In this document: piece by piece, positions 1 through 7,319 of the stretch
Layout of the letters: each line of letters starts with the position of its first letter
Position numbering within the stretch: the stretch's first letter is position 1
Assembly (NCBI RefSeq): GCF_008370045.1
Contig: NZ_VOBN01000005.1
Span: 1 to 64,000 of the forward strand
Source of the DNA: Pseudomonas sp. ANT_J12
GTDB taxonomy: Bacteria > Pseudomonadota > Gammaproteobacteria > Pseudomonadales > Pseudomonadaceae
Direction: 5' to 3'
DNA length: 64,000 nucleotides
Notes under the pieces: model-generated
Seen by the model: the letters and a program-made list of their open reading frames with translations, nothing else
Told to the model about the DNA's origin: nothing
The model's database searches: none
Made by a program: the position numbers and the translations under genes

Positions 1-123
1 AAACAGTGGCATTTTTATGCCAGCAAAATGGTAGGTGAGCTATTTATGTGCCACAGGTATAGAAATATGGGGCACCGCGTCTGGGATCAGGTGGTGACTT
101 TGAGTGTGGGGTTCATGGAGCGT

Positions 124-834
124 TTACTGTTGTTCGACGATAACCAGTTCCTGTTCTAGCGCCGCGATGATCAAATGTTGGCGCCGATTGTGCTCGGTTG
201 CAGTCGTAAGGTTCTTCCCGGCTTTTTGCGCATCTGCATTGGCGTTCTTTTCGCCCTCTATATCGCCCCATGCCACCGCCTGCGCATAGGCGGTAGCGGC
301 ATCGGTTTCGGCTTGGCGGGCCTTGGTCATATCTTGTTCTGCTTGCTGCTGGATCTGTTCCAAACGAGTACTGAGGCTGTCGCGTTTTTCGTTGAGTTCT
401 TGCTCGTCGGCTTTCCAGTTCGCCATCGATTCGGCGTAACCGGCCATTAGAGTTTCGTGATTAAGCAGTTGCTCGCGTCGATTGATCTGTATATCTATCA
501 GCGAAGCTTGGAGTTTTCGGGAGTCATACGGAATTTTAAGCGTGTTGTACTCGCTGCGAATCTCAATCAGACGGTCCTGTTCAAATACTTCGTCGCCCTC
601 AAGCAAGGCTTCCAATGGCGCTATCTTTTCGTACTGCACCTCCGCCTCGCTCAGGTATTTATCGCGGCGGACGGTCAGTTCGTTGATGTCTTCGATCAAC
701 CGTTGCTTCTTTTCACAGTTGGCGGTTGCGCGAGTGCTCCCCGAATTTGGAACTGCAATTACGGTGGTCTCGTTGCAGCCCACGTCGCTGGCCAGCAGTT
801 CTTGTTGTTCGATAGAGGCTTGTAAATCTTCCAT
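124..834 (-). CDS. Coiled-coil protein of unknown function
   Basis: This encodes 236 residues, mostly charged helix with long runs rich in Glu, Gln, Lys and Ala, which indicates an extended coiled coil over roughly residues 40-236. I see no signal peptide, membrane segment or catalytic motif. The ATG at 832-834 has a GAAGGAA-type ribosome site a few bases upstream. It is the gene after the primase-helicase in the integrated element, separated by about 90 bases, so it may be co-transcribed. It could be a structural or partner protein of the element or a cargo gene. I do not recognise the family. Confidence 0.6.
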   Translation of the reverse strand: MEDLQASIEQQELLASDVGCNETTVIAVPNSGSTRATANCEKKQRLIEDINELTVRRDKYLSEAEVQYEKIAPLEALLEGDEVFEQDRLIEIRSEYNTLKIPYDSRKLQASLIDIQINRREQLLNHETLMAGYAESMANWKADEQELNEKRDSLSTRLEQIQQQAEQDMTKARQAETDAATAYAQAVAWGDIEGEKNANADAQKAGKNLTTATEHNRRQHLIIAALEQELVIVEQQ

Positions 835-925
835 CTGTCTTGTTCCTTCAATTTGGGGTTGGGTTGAATGAGTGGCTGGCGAGGCCGGGAATAAGCCGGC
901 GCTACCTCTATCAGCAGAGATGCCC

Positions 926-3832
926 TCAGGCAGCCCGAGCCTCGCTCTCAGCCAACCCCGGAATCGTCTTCACGACGTAGCAGCGTTGCGTGCCGAGGCC
1001 GGGTAACCGGATCAGACTCGACGCCTTGCCATCACCGCCCGGCTCCAGCACGCCGCGCTGTAGCAGTTCCTTGTTCACGGCATTGATGTTCATGCCCCGG
1101 AAGATCTCCGAGCGCCATGCCTCGGGCAGCACGTAATAGGTGTTGGTGGTGTGCAGCGCATCACCCAGGCCGTGCTCCAGCGTCTTGCGAAAGCCAAGTC
1201 GGTCGATGGTGCGCGGGCCGTGTTCGTCGATTTTTGCTGCCGCCGATTCCCAGCGGGTGAAACGGCTTTCGCCGAAGCGCTCGATGACCTGGCGCAGACG
1301 CGCCAAGATCGCATCGCCTTCGAAGTTACCGGCACCGCCACGCTCGTTCAGCCAGGCGTTCAAGCACACGCGGGCAGCGGTGGTGGCCGTGCCATCCGGC
1401 CAGCCGGTGATGCCCATCGCGGTGGCCAGCTCGCCTGCGGCGGCGGCGAGACCGAAGCGAGCGGCGGCACGGTGCGCTTGTCCGCTGGCCGAGGCCGGTA
1501 GAGACTGGGCGATAAAGCCTTCCAGCGTGCGGCGCAGGATGGCGGACCAACCGTGACGTTTGCCCGGTTCGCACAGCGCTGTTAGAAACGCGGTGAGCGG
1601 TGTGCCGTAGAACTTCGCTACGCGTGCCTTGAGGGCGTCGGCCAGCGCCGCCGCATCCTCAAAACCGTTGAGCGTGTCGAACATGCCGAGGCCTTTACTT
1701 GCATCGGCCGGGACCGCGAGCATGCGCACCTCCATACCCGCTTTCAGCTCCTTATTCGCTTCGGCCATGTGCTGGGCCAGCGTCTTCTCGCCGGTGGAAA
1801 GAAACAGCAGGCGCCACTCTTGTACCTGTCGGCCTGCTTGGCCTCGATCATTGGCGCGTGCCTTGCCGGTGCCGTTGCCCAGCATGTACACGGTCTCGCC
1901 AATGATGCGTGGATCGCACATACCAATCTCATCGAGCACCAGAAGACCGTCTGAATGCGCGGCGGCGATGGATTCGAGCGCGTTGTCGGTGGAGCGCCAC
2001 GAGCGCACCAGACGCGGCCCGCCGTAGATCGAGGCGGCAACTTGCAGGTGCGTAGTCTTGCCGCCCGAGCTGTCGCCGTACAGGTGGAACCCGCCCGACT
2101 CATGACCGAGCATGTGCAGCAGCGGCCCCGCAAAGGCCACGCCGACGACGAAAGCCAAGCGATGATTACCGACGCACAGTGCGCCGATCTGCTCTTGCCA
2201 TTGCTCGAGCGTGCCCGCTTCGCTGATCGGCGGAAGCTGAGAACCGGCCTCGTAGAAGTGCAGGTGTTCGCTGTGCGTGCCGACCTGCTGCTCGGGCAGG
2301 AGAAAGGCGCTGTCATGCCAGCCCAAGCGAGTGACCAGTCGTGCCCGTTGCGCGCTGTCGAAGCCGCCGAGATAACTCTGCAGGTCATTGCGGGCATTGC
2401 GTCCGGAGCGGCTACCGGCGAGGCGCAACCCCATGTCCACCAGCGGACCGAGCACATCTTTGCCGAAGTCACCGGTCATTGTGCGCGCCGGGATGTTCCA
2501 GCGTTTCTTGGCACCGTCGGGATCGTCGAACTCGACCAGCAGGCCCCAGTTCTGGCCTTTGTCGTCGCGAGTGCGGGCAAGGATTTCCAGTGGGGAACAC
2601 ACCGGCCGCGCCTCGCCGTCGTCACCGGAATAAAACACGCCTTCGGACGTGAGGCGAAAGCCTCCGGGCATCAGGTCATTTTTTGGCTTGGACGGACGCT
2701 TGGCTGCTGCTTTTGTCTTCGGTTCCGGCTTGCTTTCTGCTTGCTCAGGCTCAGGCTTTTCGGCAACCACACCAAACAGTTCACCGCTGCTTACCAGCTT
2801 GGTGAAGTGGAGCGCTGTCCAGTCTTTGGCAAGCGCATCGGCTGCATCGTCGCCGTCGTCCCATTGACCACCTTTGGCGAAGGTAGCGGCGCCGTTCTTC
2901 AGCGTGGGCTTGCGCTTGAACACCTCCAGCGCGATGACCTGCACCGAGGCGGCGCCGATCTCGCGCAGTTTGTCGGCGACGGTTTCCATGCAGGCTGTGC
3001 CGCTGACGTCATTGTCTGGCCACAACAACACGTCGCGGCCTCTGAGCGGTGTCAGGTCGGCTTTGTGCCAGGAGTTGGAGCCGTTCGGCCAGCAGGTGGC
3101 CACGTAGCCCGGTAGCAGTTCGGCGGCGGCATCTGCAGCTTTCTCGCCTTCGCAGAGAACAACCGGTGCGTCAACGCGTTGAGCCAGTTCATCAAGGCGC
3201 AGCATTGGTCGTGGATCGGGCAGCCCCTGCCAGCGCCATTGTGTCGTCTGGCCATCGGCGCGCTGACACCATGTCAGGGGTGCAAAGACTTTCTTCGGCT
3301 TGCCGTCTTCATCGGTGGCGAGGTCGAAGCGGTAGAGCACCATGAGTGGTTGGCCCTGCGCATCACGGTAGATCCACACCTTGGACGGCGCGCCATGCTG
3401 CCGGTGCTTGGCCGGGCACTTGCTCATGGCCTCGGCCGGGATCGGCTGAATGGCACTCCACTCAGGTGCTTTTGTCTTGGCGGGCGCTGGCTTCACCTGG
3501 GCGGTGCCGGGCGAAACGTTGAGCAGATCTGCCAGTTTGTTACAGGCTTCGATGTCGGTGCCGCCGTCCAGATAGCGCACCAGGTCGATCAGGTCGCCGC
3601 CCTTGTCGCCAGTGGCGAAGTCGGACCAGGTGCCCTTGCTCAGACTGATCTTGAGCGAACCCGCGCGCTTATCGCTGCGGGTCGGATTGGGAGCGGTGTA
3701 TTCCTTGCCGCCGTCCACGCGCTTGCCGTTGGGCAGCCAGTGCGTCAGGACACGGTCAATGTCTTTCAGTGCAGCGGCTTTCACGTCGGCGAAGCTTGGA
3801 CGTTTTGCGGAGTTGCTCAGGCGTTGGCTCAT
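926..3832 (-). CDS. Satellite/phage-type primase-helicase, TOPRIM and DUF927 domains
   Basis: This 968-residue replication protein should prime and unwind DNA to replicate the element. The N-terminal part (about 1-110) resembles a DNA-binding/primase module with a GGDLIDL segment. A TOPRIM-like domain lies near 225-290, with a CEGEK motif and a later WPDNDVSG metal-binding motif. The DUF927 helicase-like region begins near residue 390. Walker A is GDSSGGKTT near 585 and Walker B is LLVLDEIGM near 630. A Lys/Pro/Glu-rich linker near 355-385 joins the halves. The ATG overlaps the stop of the preceding gene by four bases, so translation is coupled to the C4-controlled operon upstream. Length and layout fit P4-alpha-like or DUF927 replication proteins of integrative elements. 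A role in excision-linked replication is inferred. Confidence 0.85.
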   Translation of the reverse strand: MSQRLSNSAKRPSFADVKAAALKDIDRVLTHWLPNGKRVDGGKEYTAPNPTRSDKRAGSLKISLSKGTWSDFATGDKGGDLIDLVRYLDGGTDIEACNKLADLLNVSPGTAQVKPAPAKTKAPEWSAIQPIPAEAMSKCPAKHRQHGAPSKVWIYRDAQGQPLMVLYRFDLATDEDGKPKKVFAPLTWCQRADGQTTQWRWQGLPDPRPMLRLDELAQRVDAPVVLCEGEKAADAAAELLPGYVATCWPNGSNSWHKADLTPLRGRDVLLWPDNDVSGTACMETVADKLREIGAASVQVIALEVFKRKPTLKNGAATFAKGGQWDDGDDAADALAKDWTALHFTKLVSSGELFGVVAEKPEPEQAESKPEPKTKAAAKRPSKPKNDLMPGGFRLTSEGVFYSGDDGEARPVCSPLEILARTRDDKGQNWGLLVEFDDPDGAKKRWNIPARTMTGDFGKDVLGPLVDMGLRLAGSRSGRNARNDLQSYLGGFDSAQRARLVTRLGWHDSAFLLPEQQVGTHSEHLHFYEAGSQLPPISEAGTLEQWQEQIGALCVGNHRLAFVVGVAFAGPLLHMLGHESGGFHLYGDSSGGKTTHLQVAASIYGGPRLVRSWRSTDNALESIAAAHSDGLLVLDEIGMCDPRIIGETVYMLGNGTGKARANDRGQAGRQVQEWRLLFLSTGEKTLAQHMAEANKELKAGMEVRMLAVPADASKGLGMFDTLNGFEDAAALADALKARVAKFYGTPLTAFLTALCEPGKRHGWSAILRRTLEGFIAQSLPASASGQAHRAAARFGLAAAAGELATAMGITGWPDGTATTAARVCLNAWLNERGGAGNFEGDAILARLRQVIERFGESRFTRWESAAAKIDEHGPRTIDRLGFRKTLEHGLGDALHTTNTYYVLPEAWRSEIFRGMNINAVNKELLQRGVLEPGGDGKASSLIRLPGLGTQRCYVVKTIPGLAESEARAA

Positions 3833-4101
3833 GCGTCAGCCCTCGACAAAAACAGCGCGTCGTTGATGTCGTCGATCAGGGCTTTTGCCATCTCGCCGAG
3901 GTACAGAGCAGGCCAACTGAAGCGGTCACCTTGATCGCTCATGGCGGCGTCGAAGTTGAGCTGGTTGGCGTGATGCTGGAGCAGGGAAACCATCTCCAGC
4001 GCATCCTCGACCGGAACACCGGCATTGACCCGGAACAACTTCAAGTCGGTGGCATTCACACGAGTAAAGGTGGCGTGACCACGGGTGGTGGAAGTGGTCA
4101 T
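3829..4101 (-). CDS. DUF3077-like small protein
   Basis: This 90-residue acidic helical protein resembles the Pseudomonas DUF3077 group. Features are a central segment LFRVNAGVPVEDALEMVS and a C-terminal helix LGEMAKALIDDIND. No function is known to me. Its start overlaps the upstream gene and its stop overlaps the primase-helicase start, both as ATGA, so it is a coupled member of the replication operon. The C-terminal pattern recurs in the DUF6124-like gene at 57.2-57.6 kb, which also follows a C4-type RNA. That supports a functional link between this protein class and C4 RNAs. Confidence 0.7.
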   Translation of the reverse strand: MTTSTTRGHATFTRVNATDLKLFRVNAGVPVEDALEMVSLLQHHANQLNFDAAMSDQGDRFSWPALYLGEMAKALIDDINDALFLSRADA

Positions 4102-4382
4102 AGCGCACCGCCTTTCTGCGCAGCAGGCATCGAGGTGGAGTCGCCGTGCAAGGTCAGCGTCTTGATCAAACCAAGGGTGCCTCGCACGTCCCAGAGGACG
4201 GCCGCTATGACGTGATTAGCAAGTCGCGAGGAGTCGTTTTCGAAGTGTTCTTCAAGCAGCGTCAGCACCGAGTCGGCGCGAGCAATAGCGCAGGTGATGG
4301 CGTCGATAGGCACACCGGCGCTTGCGGCAGGGTTAACGCAAAGCAGGTCTTCAGGTAGGGCAAACCTCAGGGCGTTGTTCAT
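4098..4382 (-). CDS. DUF6124/DUF3077-like small protein
   Basis: This 94-residue protein has two predicted helices around ADSVLTLLEEHF and LANHVIAAVLWDVRGTLGLIKTL. The pattern matches the helical core of the 114-residue DUF6124-like protein at 57.2 kb. It has no catalytic motif, signal peptide or cysteine cluster. It starts inside the stop of the Ash-like ORF and ends inside the start of the DUF3077-like gene, in four-base overlaps. It therefore lies in the polycistron downstream of the C4 antisense RNA. Function unknown; assignment to the family is by pattern only. Confidence 0.65.
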   Translation of the reverse strand: MNNALRFALPEDLLCVNPAASAGVPIDAITCAIARADSVLTLLEEHFENDSSRLANHVIAAVLWDVRGTLGLIKTLTLHGDSTSMPAAQKGGAL

Positions 4383-4537
4383 TGGGCACCACCTGCGGTT
4401 TCGAGCGCGCGGGCTGTGGCCATGTGGCTGTTGTAGCGGGAGAGGCGTGTAGCGAGGCTGGAATTCGCGTGTAAAGCGGCGAGAGCCATTGCACGGTGTG
4501 CAGCGGCGCGATTTTTGAACGGATTGAGGGCGTGCAT
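4379..4537 (-). CDS. Ash/Icd-like peptide, target gene of the C4 RNA
   Basis: From the ATG at 4535-4537 this encodes 52 residues, basic and alanine-rich. It resembles the C-terminal part of phage Ash or host-division-inhibitor (Icd)-like proteins, which sit just downstream of C4 RNAs in P1-type and P4-type elements. I chose this start because a GGAG ribosome site precedes it and overlaps the predicted C4 target (plus-strand bases 4549-4556). The same frame is open without interruption back to an ATG at 4859-4861 with its own GAGGTAA ribosome site. A 160-residue form reading straight through the C4 region is therefore also possible. Its stop overlaps the next gene. Role in host inhibition is inferred from family memory only. 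Confidence 0.55.
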   Translation of the reverse strand: MHALNPFKNRAAAHRAMALAALHANSSLATRLSRYNSHMATARALETAGGAQ

Positions 4538-4591
4538 GAGATGGAACTCCAACTTTAGTTTGGAGCTGCCACGTTCGTTACCAAGCGAAGG

Positions 4592-4669
4592 GGTGGCAGC
4601 TGTGCGCAGGTTGGTAAACCGGGAAAGTTGGCACCCGGCAGACCCGAGGGTCTCCCACGCACAGCCACC
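4592..4669 (-). ncRNA. C4-type antisense RNA (satellite copy)
   Basis: Read on the minus strand, a 78-base core begins GGTGGCTGTGCG and ends GCACAGCTGCCACC, which pair as the outer stem. Inside is a GGGAGACC/GGTCTGCC hairpin with a CTCG loop, then a CCGGG/CCCGG hairpin. Loop a' (plus-strand 4624-4632) is complementary to sites at 4728-4735 (upstream) and 4549-4556 (downstream, at the ribosome site of the Ash-like gene). Loop b' (4611-4617) is complementary to 4743-4749 and 4578-4584. This a1b1/a2b2 layout is that of phage P1/P7 C4 and P4 CI immunity RNAs. By analogy it should silence the downstream replication operon. Confidence 0.82.
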
Positions 4670-4861
4670 GCAAAACAGAAATGCGGGCACAAAAAAAGCG
4701 CCTGCTTTCAAATGGGGACGCTCGTGCGCCAACTTGATCGGGTTACCAAGCCCGGTCGCTGAATTTGCAGCGACGGCCAGAGAGTAACGTCCGTTTTTCG
4801 AAAGTGCAACTGTGTTGAGGACTTGCGGTTTTTTCAGGTGCGGCATAAATTGTTCGTGCAT

Positions 4862-4909
4862 GTAGATTTACCTCAACGCCTTCGGATCGTCCCCGGAGGC
4901 GTTTTCATT
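4862..4909 (-). promoter_or_regulatory. Leader between ORF-101 and the Ash/C4 region
   Basis: A 7-bp inverted repeat (AACGCCT/AGGCGTT, plus-strand 4873-4903) sits just before a GAGGTAA ribosome site for the long 160-residue reading frame. There is no U-run on the minus strand, so a terminator there is unlikely. It may shape translation of the leader frame. I cannot assign a promoter with confidence. Confidence 0.3.
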
Positions 4910-5215
4910 TCAGGCATGGGCTTCCCAGCGCAGGGATAGAAGGGGTAGAAAACCGCCGCTTAGCATCGAGCGGGCGTCTTCGTAGGCTTGGGTTTGCTGG
5001 CCTTCGTCGACTATCACCGCGCCGGTTTTTTCGCAGTGGAGGGAGAGGGCGCACCAGGTGCCGTCGGCCCAGCTGAGTACACTGACCACGCGACCTTGTT
5101 TGTCCTGTTGGCTGCGGTAGCGCTCGAGGCGCTGCATTAGGCGGGGGGAAAAGCCAATCCGGCGCAGCACCGAAAACGGATGCATCAAAGCGTTATCAGC
5201 GATCTTTTGGCTCAT
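4910..5215 (-). CDS. Hypothetical protein of the integrated element
   Basis: From the ATG at 5213-5215 this gives 101 residues. The region near residues 45-75 (VVSVLSWADGTWCALSLHCE) looks like beta strands, and basic residues dominate the first half. I favour this start because it overlaps the stop of the upstream gene as ATGA, the coupling used throughout this element. The longer reading back to 5344 would overlap that gene by over 100 bases. No recognised family. It sits between AlpA/ORF-202 and the C4-controlled operon. Confidence 0.6.
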   Translation of the reverse strand: MSQKIADNALMHPFSVLRRIGFSPRLMQRLERYRSQQDKQGRVVSVLSWADGTWCALSLHCEKTGAVIVDEGQQTQAYEDARSMLSGGFLPLLSLRWEAHA

Positions 5216-5820
5216 GCTGCCTCCTGCGCGAAGGCGAACAGCGGCGGTGGTGTTTCGCCTTTGAGCCAAGCCAGGATCTTGCTGTCCTCTGCACTGCGAC
5301 GACGGTGCGTAATGGTCATCTGCTCGCGGCGTTGTGCGACACATTCTTCGACATAACCCACCAGATCGGAGGTCAAGCGCATGTCGTGGTGAGTGCGTTC
5401 GCTTGTTGTCTTTTCGACGGCTAGATCCTCATCCATGATGCGTTGCCATACCGCTGGATCGTTGGCGAATCCCGCTGATTGATCGACGAGCCAGTAGGTA
5501 ACCCAGTCGGTCATGCCGCGTGATTTCAGTGAGGCTAGGCGGCTTGGGTTCATCGCGAAGTAACCGATGCCGTGAACACTCGAAAACTCTCTGCGCACCG
5601 CATTTTTGCTGATCAGTTCAGGCAACTCCCAAGGATTGGCTTTCAGTGGGAGAACGAGGCCGTCAGGGCTGAAAAAGAACGCTTCCTGCTCTTCGCCGTT
5701 CCAGCTCACGCCCGCGATGGTGCGATGACGCCAGTTGATTGCACCAGGTTGATAGAGGCGGAATCCGATGCTGTAAGAGTCGAGGAACGGCCCTTTGAAA
5801 GGGCAGCAATTGCGCTTCAT
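5212..5820 (-). CDS. Hypothetical protein of the integrated element
   Basis: This 202-residue protein is rich in aromatic residues in its first half and charged and helical in its second. It has an early CCPF cysteine pair and no signal peptide or membrane helix. It starts within the stop of the AlpA-like gene and ends within the start of the 101-residue gene, so the three form a coupled unit. I do not recognise the family. Position after AlpA suggests a function in element maintenance or replication, but that is only context. Confidence 0.65.
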   Translation of the reverse strand: MKRNCCPFKGPFLDSYSIGFRLYQPGAINWRHRTIAGVSWNGEEQEAFFFSPDGLVLPLKANPWELPELISKNAVRREFSSVHGIGYFAMNPSRLASLKSRGMTDWVTYWLVDQSAGFANDPAVWQRIMDEDLAVEKTTSERTHHDMRLTSDLVGYVEECVAQRREQMTITHRRRSAEDSKILAWLKGETPPPLFAFAQEAA

Positions 5821-6122
5821 GCGGCCACCTGGTCGCGGGCTTCAATACGACTTTTGACCCAGCTCTGTACTTCAGACAAAACCCAGGCAACTGGAGCTCC
5901 ACGGGAAGTGCTGTCTGTGAGTTTTACTGCCTGCGGGAAGCCGCTCTCGGGCTGGCTCATCAATTTGTAGATGGTGGCGCGTGCAAGGCCTACCAGGGCG
6001 ACCACCTCTGTGACGCGGATTAGCCTTGTGGAGGATTCGAAACTGGCAGGTGTTGCAGCGCTTAACTGGGCGTCCGAGTCCGAAGCTCGATGAATGACGC
6101 TTGAATGGGGGTGAGTTCTCAC
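5817..6122 (-). CDS. AlpA-family phage/satellite transcriptional regulator
   Basis: This 101-residue protein carries a MerR/AlpA-type winged helix-turn-helix around residues 30-95. Diagnostic pieces are LIRVTEVVALVGLARATIYK, the FPQAVKL strand and the WVLSEVQSWVKSRIEAR recognition/dimer helix. AlpA proteins activate integrase or excision genes in cryptic elements and satellites such as CP4-57 and P4. It is the first gene of the overlapping AlpA/ORF-202/ORF-101 unit. The first 30 or so residues are Ser/Ala-rich and may not all be translated; there is a good internal candidate start only downstream of the true helix region, so I keep this one. Confidence 0.85.
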   Translation of the reverse strand: MRTHPHSSVIHRASDSDAQLSAATPASFESSTRLIRVTEVVALVGLARATIYKLMSQPESGFPQAVKLTDSTSRGAPVAWVLSEVQSWVKSRIEARDQVAA

Positions 6123-6177
6123 AGCAGTTTCCCTGTATTGGTATGGACAGGGAAAAAGCTAAATGAAGGAATGAAAG

Positions 6178-7062
6178 TTAACGCTCGTTCATTTTCATTT
6201 TCTCTTTGCTGGGAGGCAGAACACCGTTCTTTATTAGGATGTTTTTTATCTGCGTGCGGGACAGCTTGTCACTGCCACCATGGGTCTTTAGAGCGGAGTC
6301 TGTACCTAAGATGACGCCCGCAATCTCACGACGCGCTCGACCATCGGCGAGAAGGCGACGCCCGTGTGCACAAATACTTTGATCTCTGTCTGCCACAGCT
6401 TCTTGCCGGACTGCCGCAGAGCTGAGCCCAGCCTTGCTGGCGCAGGTGCTAATCCTGATCTTTTCGGCCCTGCTCAGCCGGGGGGAAGCGTACACGGCTG
6501 CCAGGGTTATATAGTATTTTGCTTCCCCGAACGAATCGGCCACGCGCTCACGAACCGCCATCTCATTCAGGACGAATTGCTGGCGTATTTCCTCTAGACG
6601 TTCGGTAGCCACTCCAGGCTCATCCCTGGCAAGTACAGCCCAGCTATAAGGGGCTGCGCGATCCAGCTCAATCTCAAAATCACTCAGGTATCGAGCCAAC
6701 ACTTCAATGGTCAGGCAGGCACGAGCAATAGCTAGTGCGGCCACACACTGACAATTGGTGAATTTTTCATCTAGCCCGGCAATCTGGCGTATACAACCAG
6801 CTAAGTCATTCCCTGAACGATCAAAACACCATCGAATGTTGTCAGCAAGACGTCGCACAGAGGATGCCGCGTCAACTGCCTCGAATAACCATTCGCCATT
6901 CTTTTTATGTTCTCCCCAGAGTACTTGGCCACGTTCGATGAGCCTTAGTGCATCCTCTATACGCTCAAAAAAATCCCTATAAAGTGTAAAGTTTTCCAGA
7001 CCCAGAACGACCTTTTCAGGATCAATCAGGAGCCCGCGCCCCAGATAGAAGTCCCCACTCAT
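6178..7062 (-). CDS. Hypothetical protein with possible C-terminal helix-turn-helix
   Basis: This 294-residue, mainly helical protein has no signal peptide. Residues about 245-285 (LLADGRARREIAGVIL, then LSRTQIKNILIKNG) look like two consecutive helix-turn-helix units, so DNA binding is plausible. The N-terminal two thirds contains a cysteine-containing helix near NCQCVAALAIARACL and shows no family I know. Its ATG overlaps the stop of the 86-residue gene next to the integrase. GC content is lower than in the core chromosome, as is usual for mobile-element genes. It could be a satellite repressor or replication accessory; this is inference. Confidence 0.6.
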   Translation of the reverse strand: MSGDFYLGRGLLIDPEKVVLGLENFTLYRDFFERIEDALRLIERGQVLWGEHKKNGEWLFEAVDAASSVRRLADNIRWCFDRSGNDLAGCIRQIAGLDEKFTNCQCVAALAIARACLTIEVLARYLSDFEIELDRAAPYSWAVLARDEPGVATERLEEIRQQFVLNEMAVRERVADSFGEAKYYITLAAVYASPRLSRAEKIRISTCASKAGLSSAAVRQEAVADRDQSICAHGRRLLADGRARREIAGVILGTDSALKTHGGSDKLSRTQIKNILIKNGVLPPSKEKMKMNER

Positions 7063-7319
7063 TTAGTCGCCCCATACCCCAGAATGCAGGCAACAAACCC
7101 GCGTGCCATAAGGGCTGTAGTCATGATGGGCAGCGCCGCCATCAGGATGGATGGGGCGATTTGGCTGTTACACCAATGCGTCTGTTTACACCGGGTGTAC
7201 GCAAAGTTAGCACAAGATGTTACATGGAAATTATTCAATATTTTCAATCGGTTAGATGTTTCTGTTACACGAGTTACACCAGTTACACCGGTTTTCAATG
7301 GGGTATGGAAACACATCAT
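7059..7319 (-). CDS. Small hypothetical protein encoded over GTTACACC repeats
   Basis: From the ATG at 7317-7319, which shares one base with the integrase stop (TGATG), this gives 86 residues. An AAGGA ribosome site precedes it inside the integrase gene. The N-terminus reads TGVTGVTRVT because three tandem 9-bp repeats run through the frame. The C-terminus has a hydrophobic stretch (ILMAALPIMTTALMARGFVACIL) that could be one membrane helix. Its stop overlaps the next gene by four bases. The coupling argues for a real gene, but the DNA may be kept mainly for its repeats. Confidence 0.4.
   Translation of the reverse strand: MMCFHTPLKTGVTGVTRVTETSNRLKILNNFHVTSCANFAYTRCKQTHWCNSQIAPSILMAALPIMTTALMARGFVACILGYGATK
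7167..7290. repeat. GTTACACC iteron-like repeats with a palindrome
   Basis: GTTACAC(C) occurs at 7167-7174, 7264-7270, 7273-7280 and 7282-7289. The last three start exactly 9 bp apart. A perfect 13-bp palindrome, TACACC-G-GGTGTA, lies at 7187-7199 and contains the same core. The intervening DNA is AT-rich. This layout resembles a replication origin bound by an initiator or an operator for an excision/integration regulator. The P4 origin uses repeats bound by its alpha primase-helicase, which makes the 968-residue protein a candidate binder (inference). Confidence 0.5.

Noticed and set aside
1..900. Second copy of the tRNA-Arg 3' end (other attachment site)
   Set aside because: I looked for the GGTGCACCAGGCGGGATTCG segment and found no match; the element continues beyond the left edge.
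1955..3115. Long plus-strand frame of 386 codons opposite the primase-helicase
   Set aside because: It lies wholly antisense to a gene with clear TOPRIM and Walker motifs, and its own translation has no recognisable domain or ribosome site.
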